Source of the DNA: Burkholderiales bacterium
Lineage (GTDB): Bacteria; Pseudomonadota; Gammaproteobacteria; Burkholderiales; Burkholderiaceae_C
Length of the DNA: 64,000 nucleotides
Assembly (NCBI GenBank): GCA_016702555.1
Contig: JADJDV010000005.1
Location: forward strand, 372,001-436,000
Reading direction: 5' to 3'
The notes below the pieces were generated by a model that was not told the origin of the DNA, searched no databases, and saw only the letters and a list, made by a program, of their open reading frames with translations. Made by a program: the position numbers and the translations under genes. Below are positions 34,382-45,846 of the stretch, piece by piece (position 1 is the first letter of the stretch; the number at the start of each line of letters is the position of its first letter).

Positions 34382-35548
34382 ATGAAGATCGTCGAAATCC
34401 GCGAGCAGACCCTGCCCATCAGCTCGCCCATCCGCAATGCCTACATCGACTTTAGCAAGATGACGCTCAGCCTGGTGGCGGTGATCACCGACGTCATTCG
34501 CGATGGCAAGCCGGTGGTCGGCTATGGCTTCAACTCCAACGGTCGCTACGGCCAGGGCACGTTGATGCGCGAGCGCTTCATTCCGCGCATCCTGGAAGCC
34601 GCACCCGACACGCTGCTCGACGACAGCGGCCAGAACCTCGACCCGCACAAGGTCTGGGACGCCATGTACACCAACGAAAAGCCGGGCGGCCACGGCGAGC
34701 GCTCGGTGGCCATCGGGACCATCGACATGGCCGTGTGGGACGCGGTGGCCAAGATCGAGGGCAAGCCGCTGTTCCAGCTGCTGGCCGATCGCTATGGCGA
34801 CGGCAAGCCCAACCGCAAGGTCTTCGTCTACGCCGCCGGCGGCTACTACTACCCCGGCCAGGACCACGGCAAGCTCAAGGACGAGATGCGCAGCTACATC
34901 GACCGCGGCTACACCGTGGTCAAGAAGAAGATCGGCGGCGCCTCGCTGGATGAAGACCTGCGCCGCATCGATTCGATCTTGAGCGTGCTGGGCGACGGGC
35001 AAAGGCTGTGCGTGGACGCCAATGGCCGGTTCGACCTCGACACCGCCATCCAGTACGCCAAGGCGCTGTCGCAGTACGAGCTGTTCTGGTACGAGGAGCC
35101 AGGCGACCCGCTCGACTTCGAGTTGCAGGCCACCCTGCGCAACTACTACAAGAACCCGATGGCCACGGGCGAGAACCTGTTCTCGATGCAGGACGCGCGC
35201 AACCTGATCCGCTACGGCGGCATGCGCGCCGACCGCGACTGGCTGCAGTTCGACTGCGCGCTGGCCTACGGTCTGGTGGAATACCTGCGCACGCTGGACA
35301 TGCTGAAGGCGAACGGCTGGTCGGCCCGCCGCTGCATCCCGCACGGCGGCCACCAGATGTCGCTGAACATCGCCGCCGGCCTGGGGCTGGGCGGCAACGA
35401 GAGCTACCCTGATCTGTTCCAGCCTTTCGGCGGCTTTCCCGACGGCGTGAAAGTGGAAAACAGCCACATCACCCTGCCCGAGCTGCCCGGCATCGGCTTC
35501 GAGGGCAAGACCGATCTGTACCAGGTCATGCAGGCCTTGTCGGCCTGA
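34382..35548 (+). CDS. tarD: D-tartrate dehydratase (enolase superfamily)
   Basis: 388-residue enzyme dehydrating D-tartrate to oxaloacetate. The sequence follows the characterised Bradyrhizobium TarD closely throughout: ISSPIRNAYIDFSKMT, VVGYGFNSNGRYGQG, KPGGHGERSVAIGTIDMAVWD. Metal ligands lie in CVDANGRFD, FWYEEPGDP and MATGENLFS. The general base Lys lies in VVKKKIGG and the catalytic His in CIPHGGHQMSLN. Start at 34382. It is flanked by a divergent LysR gene and followed by a hairpin at 35561-35576. No transporter is adjacent. Confidence 0.9.
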   Translation: MKIVEIREQTLPISSPIRNAYIDFSKMTLSLVAVITDVIRDGKPVVGYGFNSNGRYGQGTLMRERFIPRILEAAPDTLLDDSGQNLDPHKVWDAMYTNEKPGGHGERSVAIGTIDMAVWDAVAKIEGKPLFQLLADRYGDGKPNRKVFVYAAGGYYYPGQDHGKLKDEMRSYIDRGYTVVKKKIGGASLDEDLRRIDSILSVLGDGQRLCVDANGRFDLDTAIQYAKALSQYELFWYEEPGDPLDFELQATLRNYYKNPMATGENLFSMQDARNLIRYGGMRADRDWLQFDCALAYGLVEYLRTLDMLKANGWSARRCIPHGGHQMSLNIAAGLGLGGNESYPDLFQPFGGFPDGVKVENSHITLPELPGIGFEGKTDLYQVMQALSA

Positions 35549-35560
35549 ACCGGCAAGCCA

Positions 35561-35576
35561 GGGCAAGCCCTTGCCC
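35561..35576 (+). terminator. Short hairpin after tarD
   Basis: GGGCAA - GCCC - TTGCCC, 13 nt after the tarD stop. It lacks a T tract, so it would be a weak terminator or an RNA-stabilising 3' end. Confidence 0.35.
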
Positions 35577-35709
35577 CGCTTCGCCTCGTGGTGTTGGATT
35601 CCAGCGCCACGCCCTCGCCCCTAGAATGATTCGCACATCCGTGGGCGCGCATCACATCGCAGGGTGAGCGCGGCGGCGGGTGGCACTGGCTCACCACAGG
35701 AGGCCCACC

Positions 35710-37770
35710 ATGCCGCAGCCCGCGACCGACAGCGCCACGCCCGTCTCGAACATCCGCACGCTGGCCCTGGTCGGCCCAGCCGCCGCCGGCAAGACCACGC
35801 TGGCCGAGGCCCTGCTGCAGCGCACCGGCGTGATCGACGCCGCCGGCAGCGTGGAGCGCGGCAATACCGTCAGCGACCACGACCCACTGGAGATCAAGGG
35901 CCGGCATTCGCTGCAATCCTCGGTGATGCACCTGACGCACGAGGGCTGCCGCATCCACCTGATCGACACGCCCGGCGCGCCCGACTTCATCGGCCAGAGC
36001 CTGCCGGCGCTGGAGGCGGTGGAGACCGCCGCCATCGTCATCAACGCCGCGGCCGGCATCGAACCGATGGCCCAGCGCATGATGGACTACGCCGCCGAGC
36101 AGCAGCTGGACCGCCTGCTCATCGTCAACAAGATCGATGCCGAGGGTGCCGACCTGCCGGCGCTGCTGGCCGACATCCAGGCCACCTTTGGCAAGCAATG
36201 CCTGCCGCTCAACCTGCCCGACGCCGGCGCAACCCGCGTGGTGGACTGCTTCTTCAACCGCGACGGCCACAGCGACTTCGGCGCCGTGGCCGAGGCGCAC
36301 CAGGCGCTGGTCGAGCAGGTGGTGGAGGTCGATGGCGACTTTGTCGACCGCTATCTGAACGAAGGCGACATCGACCCGGGTGAGCTGCACGCGCCGCTGC
36401 AGCAGGCGCTGCGCGAGGGCCACCTGATCCCGGTCTGCTTCACCTCGGCGCGCAGCGGCGCCGGCGTGCCGGAACTGCTGGATGTCATCACCAAGCTGCT
36501 GGCCAACCCGAGCGAGGGCAATCCGCCCGACTTCTTCCGTGGCGAAGGCGAAGGCGCCGAACGGATGCACGCCGAGCCCGACCCCGACGCCCATGTGCTG
36601 GCCCAGGTGTTCAAGATCAGCATCGACCCCTACGTCGGCAAGCTGGGCTTCGTGCGCGTGCACCAGGGCACGATCCGGCCGGGCAGCCAGCTCTACGTTG
36701 GCGACGGACGCAAGCCGTTCAAGGTCGCGCACCTGTATCTCCAGCAGGGCAAGGACCACGTCGAGGTGCCGGCGGCCGGCCCGGGCGACATCTGCGCCCT
36801 GGCCAAGATCGACGACCTGCACTACGACGCCGTGCTGCACGACGCGGCGCAAGACGCCCACATCCATCTGAAAGCCCTGCCCTTCCCGGTGCCGGTGCAC
36901 GGCGTTGCCATCCGCCCAAGGCGGCGCGGCGACGAACAGCGCCTGTCGGAGCTGCTGGCCAAGCTGGTGGCCGAGGACCCCTGCTTGGCGCTGGAGCACG
37001 CACCGGCCACCAACGAGACCATCGCCCGCGGCCTGGGCGAGTTGCATCTGCGCATGCTGCTGGAGCGCCTGCGCGAGGTGCACAAGCTGGACGTCGAGAC
37101 GCACCCGCCGCGCGTCGCCTACCGCGAGACCATCACCCAGAACGCCGCCGCGCAGTACCGCCACAAGAAGCAGTCGGGCGGCGCCGGCCAGTTCGGTGAG
37201 GTGCACCTGCGCATCGAGCCGCTGCCGCGCGGCGCCGGCTTCGAGTTCGTCGACCAGGTCAAGGGCGGCACCATTCCGGGCCAGTTCATGCCGGCGGTGG
37301 AGAAAGGCGTGCGCGAGGCCCTGGCGGAAGGCGTGATTGCCGGCTATCCGGTGCAGGATGTGCGCGTGATCGTGCACGACGGCAAGCACCACGCGGTCGA
37401 CAGCAAGGAGATCGCCTTCGTCACCGCCGGCAAGAAGGCGTTCCAGATCGCCATCCGCGAGGCCCGGCCGGTGGTGCTGGAGCCGATCGCGCGCGTGCAG
37501 ATCACCGCGCCCGAAAGCGCCATGGGCGCCATCACCGGCGATCTGTCGGCGCGGCGCGGCATGGTGAGCGGCACCGATTCAGGCAAGCTGGGCACGCTCA
37601 CCGTGAACGGCCAGGCGCCGATGGCCGAACTGGCCGACTACCAGACGCGCCTGAACGCCATGACCGCCGGTCAGGGCAGCTATTCACTGGCGCTGTCGCA
37701 CTACGAGGTGGTGCCGCCCAACTTGCAGCAGCAGTTGACCAGCCAGCACCAGATGGTGGACGAGGAATAA
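35710..37770 (+). CDS. Elongation factor G-like translational GTPase
   Basis: 686-residue GTPase with the EF-G domain order. The G domain (about 15-270) has P-loop GPAAAGKTT, switch II LIDTPGAPDF and NKID. Domain II with FVRVHQGTIRPGSQLYVGD follows, then domains III-V with TYRETITQNAAAQYRHKKQSGGAGQFGEV-like sequence, AVEKGVREAL and GDLSARRGMVSGTD. The P-loop differs from GHxDxGKT of true EF-G, and switch I is poorly conserved. This is therefore the stand-alone EF-G-like class, not the str-operon FusA. A strong AGGAGG precedes the ATG at 35710. Confidence 0.88.
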   Translation: MPQPATDSATPVSNIRTLALVGPAAAGKTTLAEALLQRTGVIDAAGSVERGNTVSDHDPLEIKGRHSLQSSVMHLTHEGCRIHLIDTPGAPDFIGQSLPALEAVETAAIVINAAAGIEPMAQRMMDYAAEQQLDRLLIVNKIDAEGADLPALLADIQATFGKQCLPLNLPDAGATRVVDCFFNRDGHSDFGAVAEAHQALVEQVVEVDGDFVDRYLNEGDIDPGELHAPLQQALREGHLIPVCFTSARSGAGVPELLDVITKLLANPSEGNPPDFFRGEGEGAERMHAEPDPDAHVLAQVFKISIDPYVGKLGFVRVHQGTIRPGSQLYVGDGRKPFKVAHLYLQQGKDHVEVPAAGPGDICALAKIDDLHYDAVLHDAAQDAHIHLKALPFPVPVHGVAIRPRRRGDEQRLSELLAKLVAEDPCLALEHAPATNETIARGLGELHLRMLLERLREVHKLDVETHPPRVAYRETITQNAAAQYRHKKQSGGAGQFGEVHLRIEPLPRGAGFEFVDQVKGGTIPGQFMPAVEKGVREALAEGVIAGYPVQDVRVIVHDGKHHAVDSKEIAFVTAGKKAFQIAIREARPVVLEPIARVQITAPESAMGAITGDLSARRGMVSGTDSGKLGTLTVNGQAPMAELADYQTRLNAMTAGQGSYSLALSHYEVVPPNLQQQLTSQHQMVDEE

Positions 37771-37774
37771 GGTG

Positions 37775-37809
37775 GTTGAGCGTTGAACGTTGAACGTTCG
37801 GCGTTGGTT
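37775..37809. repeat. Five imperfect tandem heptamers (GTTGAAC family)
   Basis: GTTGAGC, GTTGAAC, GTTGAAC, GTTCGGC, GTTGGTT in series between the EF-G-like gene and the convergent fhs end. Related to the arrays at 17123 and 63387. Confidence 0.55.
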
Positions 37810-39491
37810 CAGGACAGTCCCGCCACCTGCCCCATATCGTCGAGATCGATGGTCTCCGCCGCCGGGCGCGCCGGCAGGCCAGGCATGGTCATGATGTCGC
37901 CGCACACCATCACCACGAAGCCAGCGCCAGCCGACAGGCGCACCTCACGCACGTGCACGGTGTGGCCGGTGGGCGCGCCGAGCCGCTGGGCGTCGGTCGA
38001 GAAGCTGTACTGGGTCTTGGCCACGCACACCGCCAGATGGCCCCAGCCGCCGGCCTGCAGCTCGGCGATGCGCGCCACGGCCGCGGGGCTGGCGGTGACC
38101 TGCGCGGCGCCGTAGACGCGGGTGGCCAGCTTGCGCATCTTGTCCCACAGGCTGTCGCCGTCCTCGTAGACGAAGCGCGGGGTCCGTGGCGCGTGTTGAT
38201 CGCACAGCGCCACCACCTCGCGCGCCAGCTCCACTGCGCCGGCGCCGCCCTCCGACCAATGGCGCGACACCGCGTAGGGCACGCCGCGCGCCGCCATGCG
38301 CTCGCGCAGCAGCGCGTGCTCGGCATCGGTGTCGGCGACGAAGTGATTCGCCGCCACCACGCAAGGCAGGCCGAACACCTCGCGCACCAGGTGCAGGTGG
38401 CGATCGAGGTTGGCCAGGCCGGCGTCCAGCGCCGCCAGGTTCTCCTGCGCCAGCGCGTCCTTGGGCACGCCGCCCTGCATCTTGAGCGCGCGCACCGTGG
38501 TCACCAGCACCGCGATCGTCGGCTTGAGCCCCGCCATGCGGGCCTTGATGTCGATGAATTTCTCGGCGCCCAGGTCGGCGCCGAAGCCGGCCTCGGTGAT
38601 GGCGTAGTCGCCCAGCTTCATGGCCGCGCGCGTGGCGATGACGGAATTGCAGCCGTGCGCGATGTTGCCGAACGGGCCGCCATGCAGCAGCGCCGGGTTG
38701 TTCTCCAGCGTCTGCACCAGGTTGGGCGCCAGCGCGTCCTTCAGCAGCACCGCCATGGCGCCGTGGCACTTCAGGTCGGCGGCGCGCACCGGCTGGCGCT
38801 CGCGCGTTTCGGCCACCACGATGCGTCCCAGGCGCTCCTTCAGGTCGGCCAGTGAGCGCGACAGGCACAGGATGGCCATCACCTCCGAGGCCGCCACGAT
38901 GTCGAAGCCGCCCTCGCGCGGCACGCCGTGGGCGGGCCCGCCCAGGCCCAGCGCGACGTGGCGCAGCGCGCGGTCGTTCATGTCCATCACGCGGCGCCAG
39001 TGCACGCGGCGCACGTCGATGTTCAGGGCGTTGCCATGGTGGATGTGGTTGTCGAGCACCGTGGCCAGCAGGTTGTGCGCCAGCGCGATGGCGTGGAAGT
39101 CGCCGGTGAAGTGCAGGTTGATGTCCTCCATCGGCACCACCTGCGCATGGCCGCCGCCGGCGGCACCGCCCTTCATGCCGAACACCGGGCCGATCGAGGG
39201 CTCGCGCAGCGCCAGCACCGCCTTGTGGCCGAGCCGGCACATGCCGTCGGCCAGGCCCACCGAGGTGGTGGTCTTGCCCTCGCCGGCCGGCGTCGGGCTG
39301 GTGGCGGTGACCAGAATCAGCTTGCCATCGGGCCGATCACCCAGCGACTGCAGGTAGGGCAGCGCGATCTTGGCCTTGGTGTGGCCATAGGGCACCAGCT
39401 GCGCATCGTCGATGCCCAGCCGCTCGCGCGCGATGTCGGTGATGCGGCGCAAGCTGGCGCGGCGGGCAATGTCGAGGTCGTGCAAGGCCAT
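37809..39491 (-). CDS. fhs: Formate-tetrahydrofolate ligase
   Basis: 560-residue ATP-dependent enzyme producing 10-formyl-THF from formate; cytosolic. The nucleotide-binding P-loop is TPAGEGKTTTSVGLADG (about 66-82). SIGPVFGMKGGAAGGGHAQVVPMEDINLHFTGDFHA and FGNIAHGCNSVIATR-type motifs follow. Near the C-terminus are VCVAKTQYSFS and AGAGFVVMVCGDIMTMPGLP. Full length with no insertions. Convergent with the EF-G-like gene. Confidence 0.95.
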   Translation of the reverse strand: MALHDLDIARRASLRRITDIARERLGIDDAQLVPYGHTKAKIALPYLQSLGDRPDGKLILVTATSPTPAGEGKTTTSVGLADGMCRLGHKAVLALREPSIGPVFGMKGGAAGGGHAQVVPMEDINLHFTGDFHAIALAHNLLATVLDNHIHHGNALNIDVRRVHWRRVMDMNDRALRHVALGLGGPAHGVPREGGFDIVAASEVMAILCLSRSLADLKERLGRIVVAETRERQPVRAADLKCHGAMAVLLKDALAPNLVQTLENNPALLHGGPFGNIAHGCNSVIATRAAMKLGDYAITEAGFGADLGAEKFIDIKARMAGLKPTIAVLVTTVRALKMQGGVPKDALAQENLAALDAGLANLDRHLHLVREVFGLPCVVAANHFVADTDAEHALLRERMAARGVPYAVSRHWSEGGAGAVELAREVVALCDQHAPRTPRFVYEDGDSLWDKMRKLATRVYGAAQVTASPAAVARIAELQAGGWGHLAVCVAKTQYSFSTDAQRLGAPTGHTVHVREVRLSAGAGFVVMVCGDIMTMPGLPARPAAETIDLDDMGQVAGLS

Positions 39492-39587
39492 GCGTCAGGT
39501 TCAGCGCAGAGCGCTCAAAGTAGAACGTTTGGCGTCGAGGGTATCAGCGCGGCCCAGCGCAACCCGTCCGGGTTTTCACCCGGCGGC

Positions 39588-42143
<2,556 letters not shown>

Positions 42144-42224
42144 GGGCAACCGCTCAGTGTACGTGCTTCGCTGCGGCCGTACCAGCGCTGATTAGCTATC
42201 GAATGAAGAGCGTCACAACCATGC

Positions 42225-42239
42225 GCGGCCTGGGGCCGC
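42225..42239 (-). terminator. GC hairpin after the SDR gene
   Basis: GCGGCC-tgg-GGCCGC, 10 nt beyond the stop of the minus-strand SDR gene. No T tract follows, so termination would be weak. Confidence 0.35.
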
Positions 42240-42248
42240 AGGCGTGAT

Positions 42249-43028
42249 CTATTGCATGAACCAGCCGTGGCTGACCACCAGCGACTGGCCGGTCAAGGCA
42301 TTGCTCGGGAAGCTGGCGAACAGCAGCGCCACCGTGGCGACGTCGTCCGTGGTGGTGAATTCGCCGTCCACGGTTTCCTTCAGCATCACGTTCTTGACCA
42401 CTTCTGTCTCCGTCATGCCCAGCGTCCGGGCCTGCTCCGGGATCTGCTTTTCGACCAGCGGCGTGCGCACGAAGCCGGGGCAGATCACGTTGGCGCGGAT
42501 GCCGTGTGGCCCGCCTTCCTTGGCCACCGTCTTGCACAAACCGATCAGGCCGTGCTTGGCGGTCACATAGGGCGCCTTCAGCAGCGAGGCTTCCTTGGAA
42601 TGGACCGAGCCCATGTAGATCACGCGCCCGCCGCCTTGCGCGTACATGTGCTTGAGACAGGCGCGGGTGGTGAGAAAGGCGCCATCAAGATGGATCGCCA
42701 GCAGCTTCTTCCAATCGCTGAAGCCGAACTCCACGATCGGGTGCACGATCTGAATGCCGGCGTTGCTGACCAGGATGTCGACCCGGCCGAAGGTCTTCAC
42801 CGTCGCTTCGACCGAGGCCTCAACCTGTTGCTCGTCGGTCACGTCGACCGCCATGCCGACGGCTTGTGCGCCGCTGGACTTGAGCTCGGCGGCGGTGGCC
42901 TCGGCCGCCGCCTGGTTGAGGTCGGCGATGACGATCCTGGCGCCTTCGCGCGCGAACACGATGGCGATTTCCTTGCCGATGCCGCTGGCGGCGCCGGTGA
43001 TGTAGGCAACTTTGTCCTTGAGTTTCAT
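42249..43028 (-). CDS. SDR-family 3-hydroxybutyrate dehydrogenase-like protein
   Basis: 259-residue NAD-binding dehydrogenase: GAASGIGKEIA (12-22), NAGIQIVHPI, catalytic Ser in YMGSVHSKEASLLKAPY with Tyr and Lys in YVTAKHGLIGL. The VHSKEAS and C-terminal LVVSHGWFMQ segments match the 3-hydroxybutyrate dehydrogenase group. It is the second copy in the window and clearly diverged from 24589. It lies 29 nt after an acetoacetate decarboxylase gene and belongs to a cluster with a patatin, so it probably oxidises 3-hydroxybutyrate to acetoacetate, which is then decarboxylated. Confidence 0.8.
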   Translation of the reverse strand: MKLKDKVAYITGAASGIGKEIAIVFAREGARIVIADLNQAAAEATAAELKSSGAQAVGMAVDVTDEQQVEASVEATVKTFGRVDILVSNAGIQIVHPIVEFGFSDWKKLLAIHLDGAFLTTRACLKHMYAQGGGRVIYMGSVHSKEASLLKAPYVTAKHGLIGLCKTVAKEGGPHGIRANVICPGFVRTPLVEKQIPEQARTLGMTETEVVKNVMLKETVDGEFTTTDDVATVALLFASFPSNALTGQSLVVSHGWFMQ

Positions 43029-43057
43029 GATGCGTCCTTGCAGTGAAAAAGCGGTTG

Positions 43058-43807
43058 TCAGGCCAGGTAGTCGTGCTCAACACTGCCCAGCGCCAGCGTC
43101 ATGTCGGCGATGTAATGCACGGCGCTTTTCACTTCCAGCACCGGCAGATCGGCCACCGGGGCCAGCGCGTGCGGGTGCAGCTCGAGCGCGGCCGGTCCGC
43201 CCCAGGCGCCCTTGAGATCGACGTCGACCATGTGATAGCGCACCAGTTCACAGATGCGCGGCGTGCCATCGACGTGGGGAATGATCTTGAGCAGGAATGC
43301 GGGCCTGGCGATGGCTGCCAGGATCGGCGCCGGATCCAGCACCCAGTGCTTGAAACCCATGGTGGCCGTGGCCACGCGCACCTTGCCGTAGTCGAGCGTG
43401 CCGACGATGGTGTCGATCTCGTAGTCCAGCGTCGGGCTGGCCAGCTTCTTGGGAAAACCCCACAACTCACGCCCGCCGGCAATGGGCGGGTGGTCGTTGA
43501 GGAACATGGCGTGCACATAACTGCCCTGCTCCACGCCACGCTGGGTCTCAATCTGCACCGGAATGACCTGGCCCGACTCGGTGTAGTCACCGAAGCCTGT
43601 GGAATCGGGCATGCGAATGAATTCATAGTTCACCAGAGCTTCGCTAACCTGCAGCGGCTCCGGCACCACCGCGTCCAGCGCGTCGGGATCGGTGCGATAG
43701 GTGATGACGAAAAATTCGCGCTGGATGAAGCGGTACGGACCGCGCGGAAACGCCGGGCTGGTCAGCGGCATGGCAAACGCCTGGCGACGCACATCGTCGA
43801 TTTTCAT
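43058..43807 (-). CDS. adc: Acetoacetate decarboxylase
   Basis: 249-residue enzyme converting acetoacetate to acetone and CO2. The Schiff-base lysine pair lies in GRELWGFPKKLASPTLDYE (KK at about 118-119), with EPLQVSEALVNYEFIRMPDSTGFGDYTES upstream, the hydrophobic pocket signature. Start MKIDDVRRQAFAMP at 43807; the longer upstream frame is not supported. Between the patatin and SDR genes on the same strand. A 7-bp dyad (GGTGCAT / ATGCACC) lies 9-31 nt upstream and may be a regulator site. Confidence 0.92.
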   Translation of the reverse strand: MKIDDVRRQAFAMPLTSPAFPRGPYRFIQREFFVITYRTDPDALDAVVPEPLQVSEALVNYEFIRMPDSTGFGDYTESGQVIPVQIETQRGVEQGSYVHAMFLNDHPPIAGGRELWGFPKKLASPTLDYEIDTIVGTLDYGKVRVATATMGFKHWVLDPAPILAAIARPAFLLKIIPHVDGTPRICELVRYHMVDVDLKGAWGGPAALELHPHALAPVADLPVLEVKSAVHYIADMTLALGSVEHDYLA

Positions 43808-43816
43808 GATGCTCTC

Positions 43817-43839
43817 GGTGCATGAGTGATCAATGCACC
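43817..43839. promoter_or_regulatory. Dyad upstream of adc
   Basis: GGTGCAT - 9 nt - ATGCACC, a perfect 7-bp inverted repeat directly before the acetoacetate decarboxylase start. It could be an operator or a leader hairpin covering the ribosome-binding site. Confidence 0.4.
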
Positions 43840-43919
43840 AGCCTGACCGCACCGACTTAGGCGAAACTGAGGGCGCATTCCCGAACTCGGCGCCGTCGTC
43901 GAAGAAGTGCCAAATGCTT

Positions 43920-45143
43920 CTATTTCGATAGCATAAAAGTCTTGCCACCGGGCGCTCGCGGGTACGTGGCGGCCGGGTGCACGCGGGCGCCGTCCGGTTC
44001 GCTCAGGTCGTAAGTGACCACACCGCCAGTGAGCACTTTGCGCTGCAACCAGTCGGGGTGCGCCAGCGTGGCGCGCATGTCGCGCAGCCCGGCCGCCCAG
44101 TGGTATTGCACGCTGGCGCGCGAGAATTCGTAGTCCTTGTTGTCGAGTTCATCGGGGCGATTGCGGTAGATCAGGTGCACGATCTCCACCGGCGCGCGCG
44201 TGAGCCGGGCCAGCAACTCGGCCACGCCGGGGCGGTCGCGCAGCGCCGGCGGCAGCTGGCCCAGCGCATCGGCCAGGGTCTGCTGCAGGTTCACGTTGTC
44301 CACCAGCACGTCGGTGTTCATGCGCGTGCGGCTGGAATACTGGATGTCCTTGACGCGCGCGCCGACCCCGGACAAGGTGGCCGGCATGGCACCGCGGGCA
44401 GAAAACAGATCGACCTGCATCGCCAGCAGGGGCCGGGCGCGCTCGTGTTCGTCCAGCACGTATTGCAGTGGCGTGTTCGACACCAGGCCGCCGTCCCAGT
44501 AGTCCTCGCCCGCGATGCGCACCGGCGGAAAGCCCGGCGGCAGAGCGCCGCTGGCCATCACGTGCTCCGGCCCGATGGTGTCGCGCCGGTTGTCGAAATA
44601 CACCGAGTTGCCGCCGCGCACGCTCACCGCCCCGATCGAAAAGCGCATATCACCATGATTGATGCGGTCGAAATCGACCAGTCGCTCCAGCGTGCTTCTG
44701 AGCGGCGCCGTGTCGTAGTAGCTGGTGAGCGGGGCGTTGTCGCCCAGCAGCAGGCTCGGGTCGAAGCGCGGCTGGAACAAGCCGGGGATGCCCATGCCCA
44801 TTGCCGCCGCCGCGCTCCACTGGCTGCGCCAGAGGCGCGGGCCACACCACTCGGGCAGGCGCTGCGCCGGCGCCGACGACAGCTGCATCCAGAACTCGCG
44901 CAGACGCGGCACGCGCTGTTCCGGCGCGTTGCCGGCGATCAGCGCGGCATTGATGGCGCCAATGGACACCCCCGCCACCCAGTCCAGCGGCCGGCGCTGC
45001 TGATCGATGGCCTCGAACACGCCGGCCTGGTACGAACCCAGTGCGCCCCCGCCTTGCAGCACCAACGCGCTCGTCGTGCCGGGCGCCACCGCAGAGCGCG
45101 ACGATCGCGCGCGCAGTGGCGGGCTTGCAGAACGGGTGGGCAT
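43920..45143 (-). CDS. Patatin-like phospholipase (DUF3734 C-terminus)
   Basis: 407-residue putative lipid hydrolase. The N-terminal patatin domain has the oxyanion loop VLQGGGALGSYQAGVFEA (about 28-45), the nucleophile GVSIGAINAALIAG and the catalytic Asp in DGGLVSNTPLQYV. The C-terminal extension (about 270-400) resembles DUF3734. In many Burkholderiales this protein is encoded next to acetoacetate decarboxylase and 3-hydroxybutyrate dehydrogenase, as here. That suggests a role in polyhydroxybutyrate or 3-hydroxybutyrate turnover, although the activity is unproven. First gene of the cluster. Confidence 0.87.
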   Translation of the reverse strand: MPTRSASPPLRARSSRSAVAPGTTSALVLQGGGALGSYQAGVFEAIDQQRRPLDWVAGVSIGAINAALIAGNAPEQRVPRLREFWMQLSSAPAQRLPEWCGPRLWRSQWSAAAAMGMGIPGLFQPRFDPSLLLGDNAPLTSYYDTAPLRSTLERLVDFDRINHGDMRFSIGAVSVRGGNSVYFDNRRDTIGPEHVMASGALPPGFPPVRIAGEDYWDGGLVSNTPLQYVLDEHERARPLLAMQVDLFSARGAMPATLSGVGARVKDIQYSSRTRMNTDVLVDNVNLQQTLADALGQLPPALRDRPGVAELLARLTRAPVEIVHLIYRNRPDELDNKDYEFSRASVQYHWAAGLRDMRATLAHPDWLQRKVLTGGVVTYDLSEPDGARVHPAATYPRAPGGKTFMLSK

Positions 45144-45215
45144 GGTGTCAGGCGCTGATGCACAGCAACTCCTGTGTGGGCATCGTACGCCTGAACCGCG
45201 CCGCCCGCTGGCGGC

Positions 45216-45758
45216 TCAACGTTGCTCGATCAACTGCCCGCGCAACTCGCCTTCGGGCCAGCGCGCCGTGCGCAGGTTGACGTACCACTGGCCCGTCAGC
45301 AGGTCGGCGCGCTGGCGGCGCGTCAGCATGGCGCGGCCCTCATAGGGGCTGACGATGTTTCGACCCACGGCCAGCACCGGCGCGGCCACTTCACCGCCCA
45401 TGGCGGGGCTGTGGAATTGCGCCTCGCGTACCGGCCCGCTGAGCTGGCTGAAGCTGAGCCGCCATTGCAGCAGGCCGGTCTTGCGATTGAGCACGGCCAC
45501 CAGTTCGCCCTGCGCCGGGCTGTCGGCCGGCGGCACCGCCTGATGGGCGCTCAGTTGCGCCTTGAAAGCGGCCAGTTCCGGCTGTCGCTGCGGCTGATCC
45601 GGCCGCGCCGGCGTGGTGACGACGGGCGGCGCACTGGGCGGCGGCGCGGGCGTGATGGTGCAACCGGCCAGCAGTGCCAACCCCAGCAGCGCGGCGCTGG
45701 CGTGAACTCGGTTCAGCAGGTCGGCGGGAACGCCGCGGCAAGGCGATGGCTTCGACAT
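45216..45758 (-). CDS. CHRD-domain lipoprotein (copy 1)
   Basis: 180-residue predicted lipoprotein. An unusually long n-region precedes the hydrophobic core ASAALLGLALLAGC, whose LLAGC lipobox directs lipidation of Cys. A short proline-rich linker leads to a CHRD-type beta domain (RQPELAAFKAQLSAHQAVPP, TGLLQWRLSFSQLSGPVREAQFHSPA, WYVNLRTARWPEGELRGQL). CHRD domains in bacteria are of unknown function. A related gene lies 88 nt upstream in the same direction, indicating tandem duplication. Start at 45758. Confidence 0.78.
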   Translation of the reverse strand: MSKPSPCRGVPADLLNRVHASAALLGLALLAGCTITPAPPPSAPPVVTTPARPDQPQRQPELAAFKAQLSAHQAVPPADSPAQGELVAVLNRKTGLLQWRLSFSQLSGPVREAQFHSPAMGGEVAAPVLAVGRNIVSPYEGRAMLTRRQRADLLTGQWYVNLRTARWPEGELRGQLIEQR

Positions 45759-45846
45759 GGCGCGACCATAGCATCGCATCGGTGCCGATCGGCGGCCGGC
45801 TTACCGCCCGATACCTTGCGGCCTCGAAACTTGCGGCTGCAACAGT

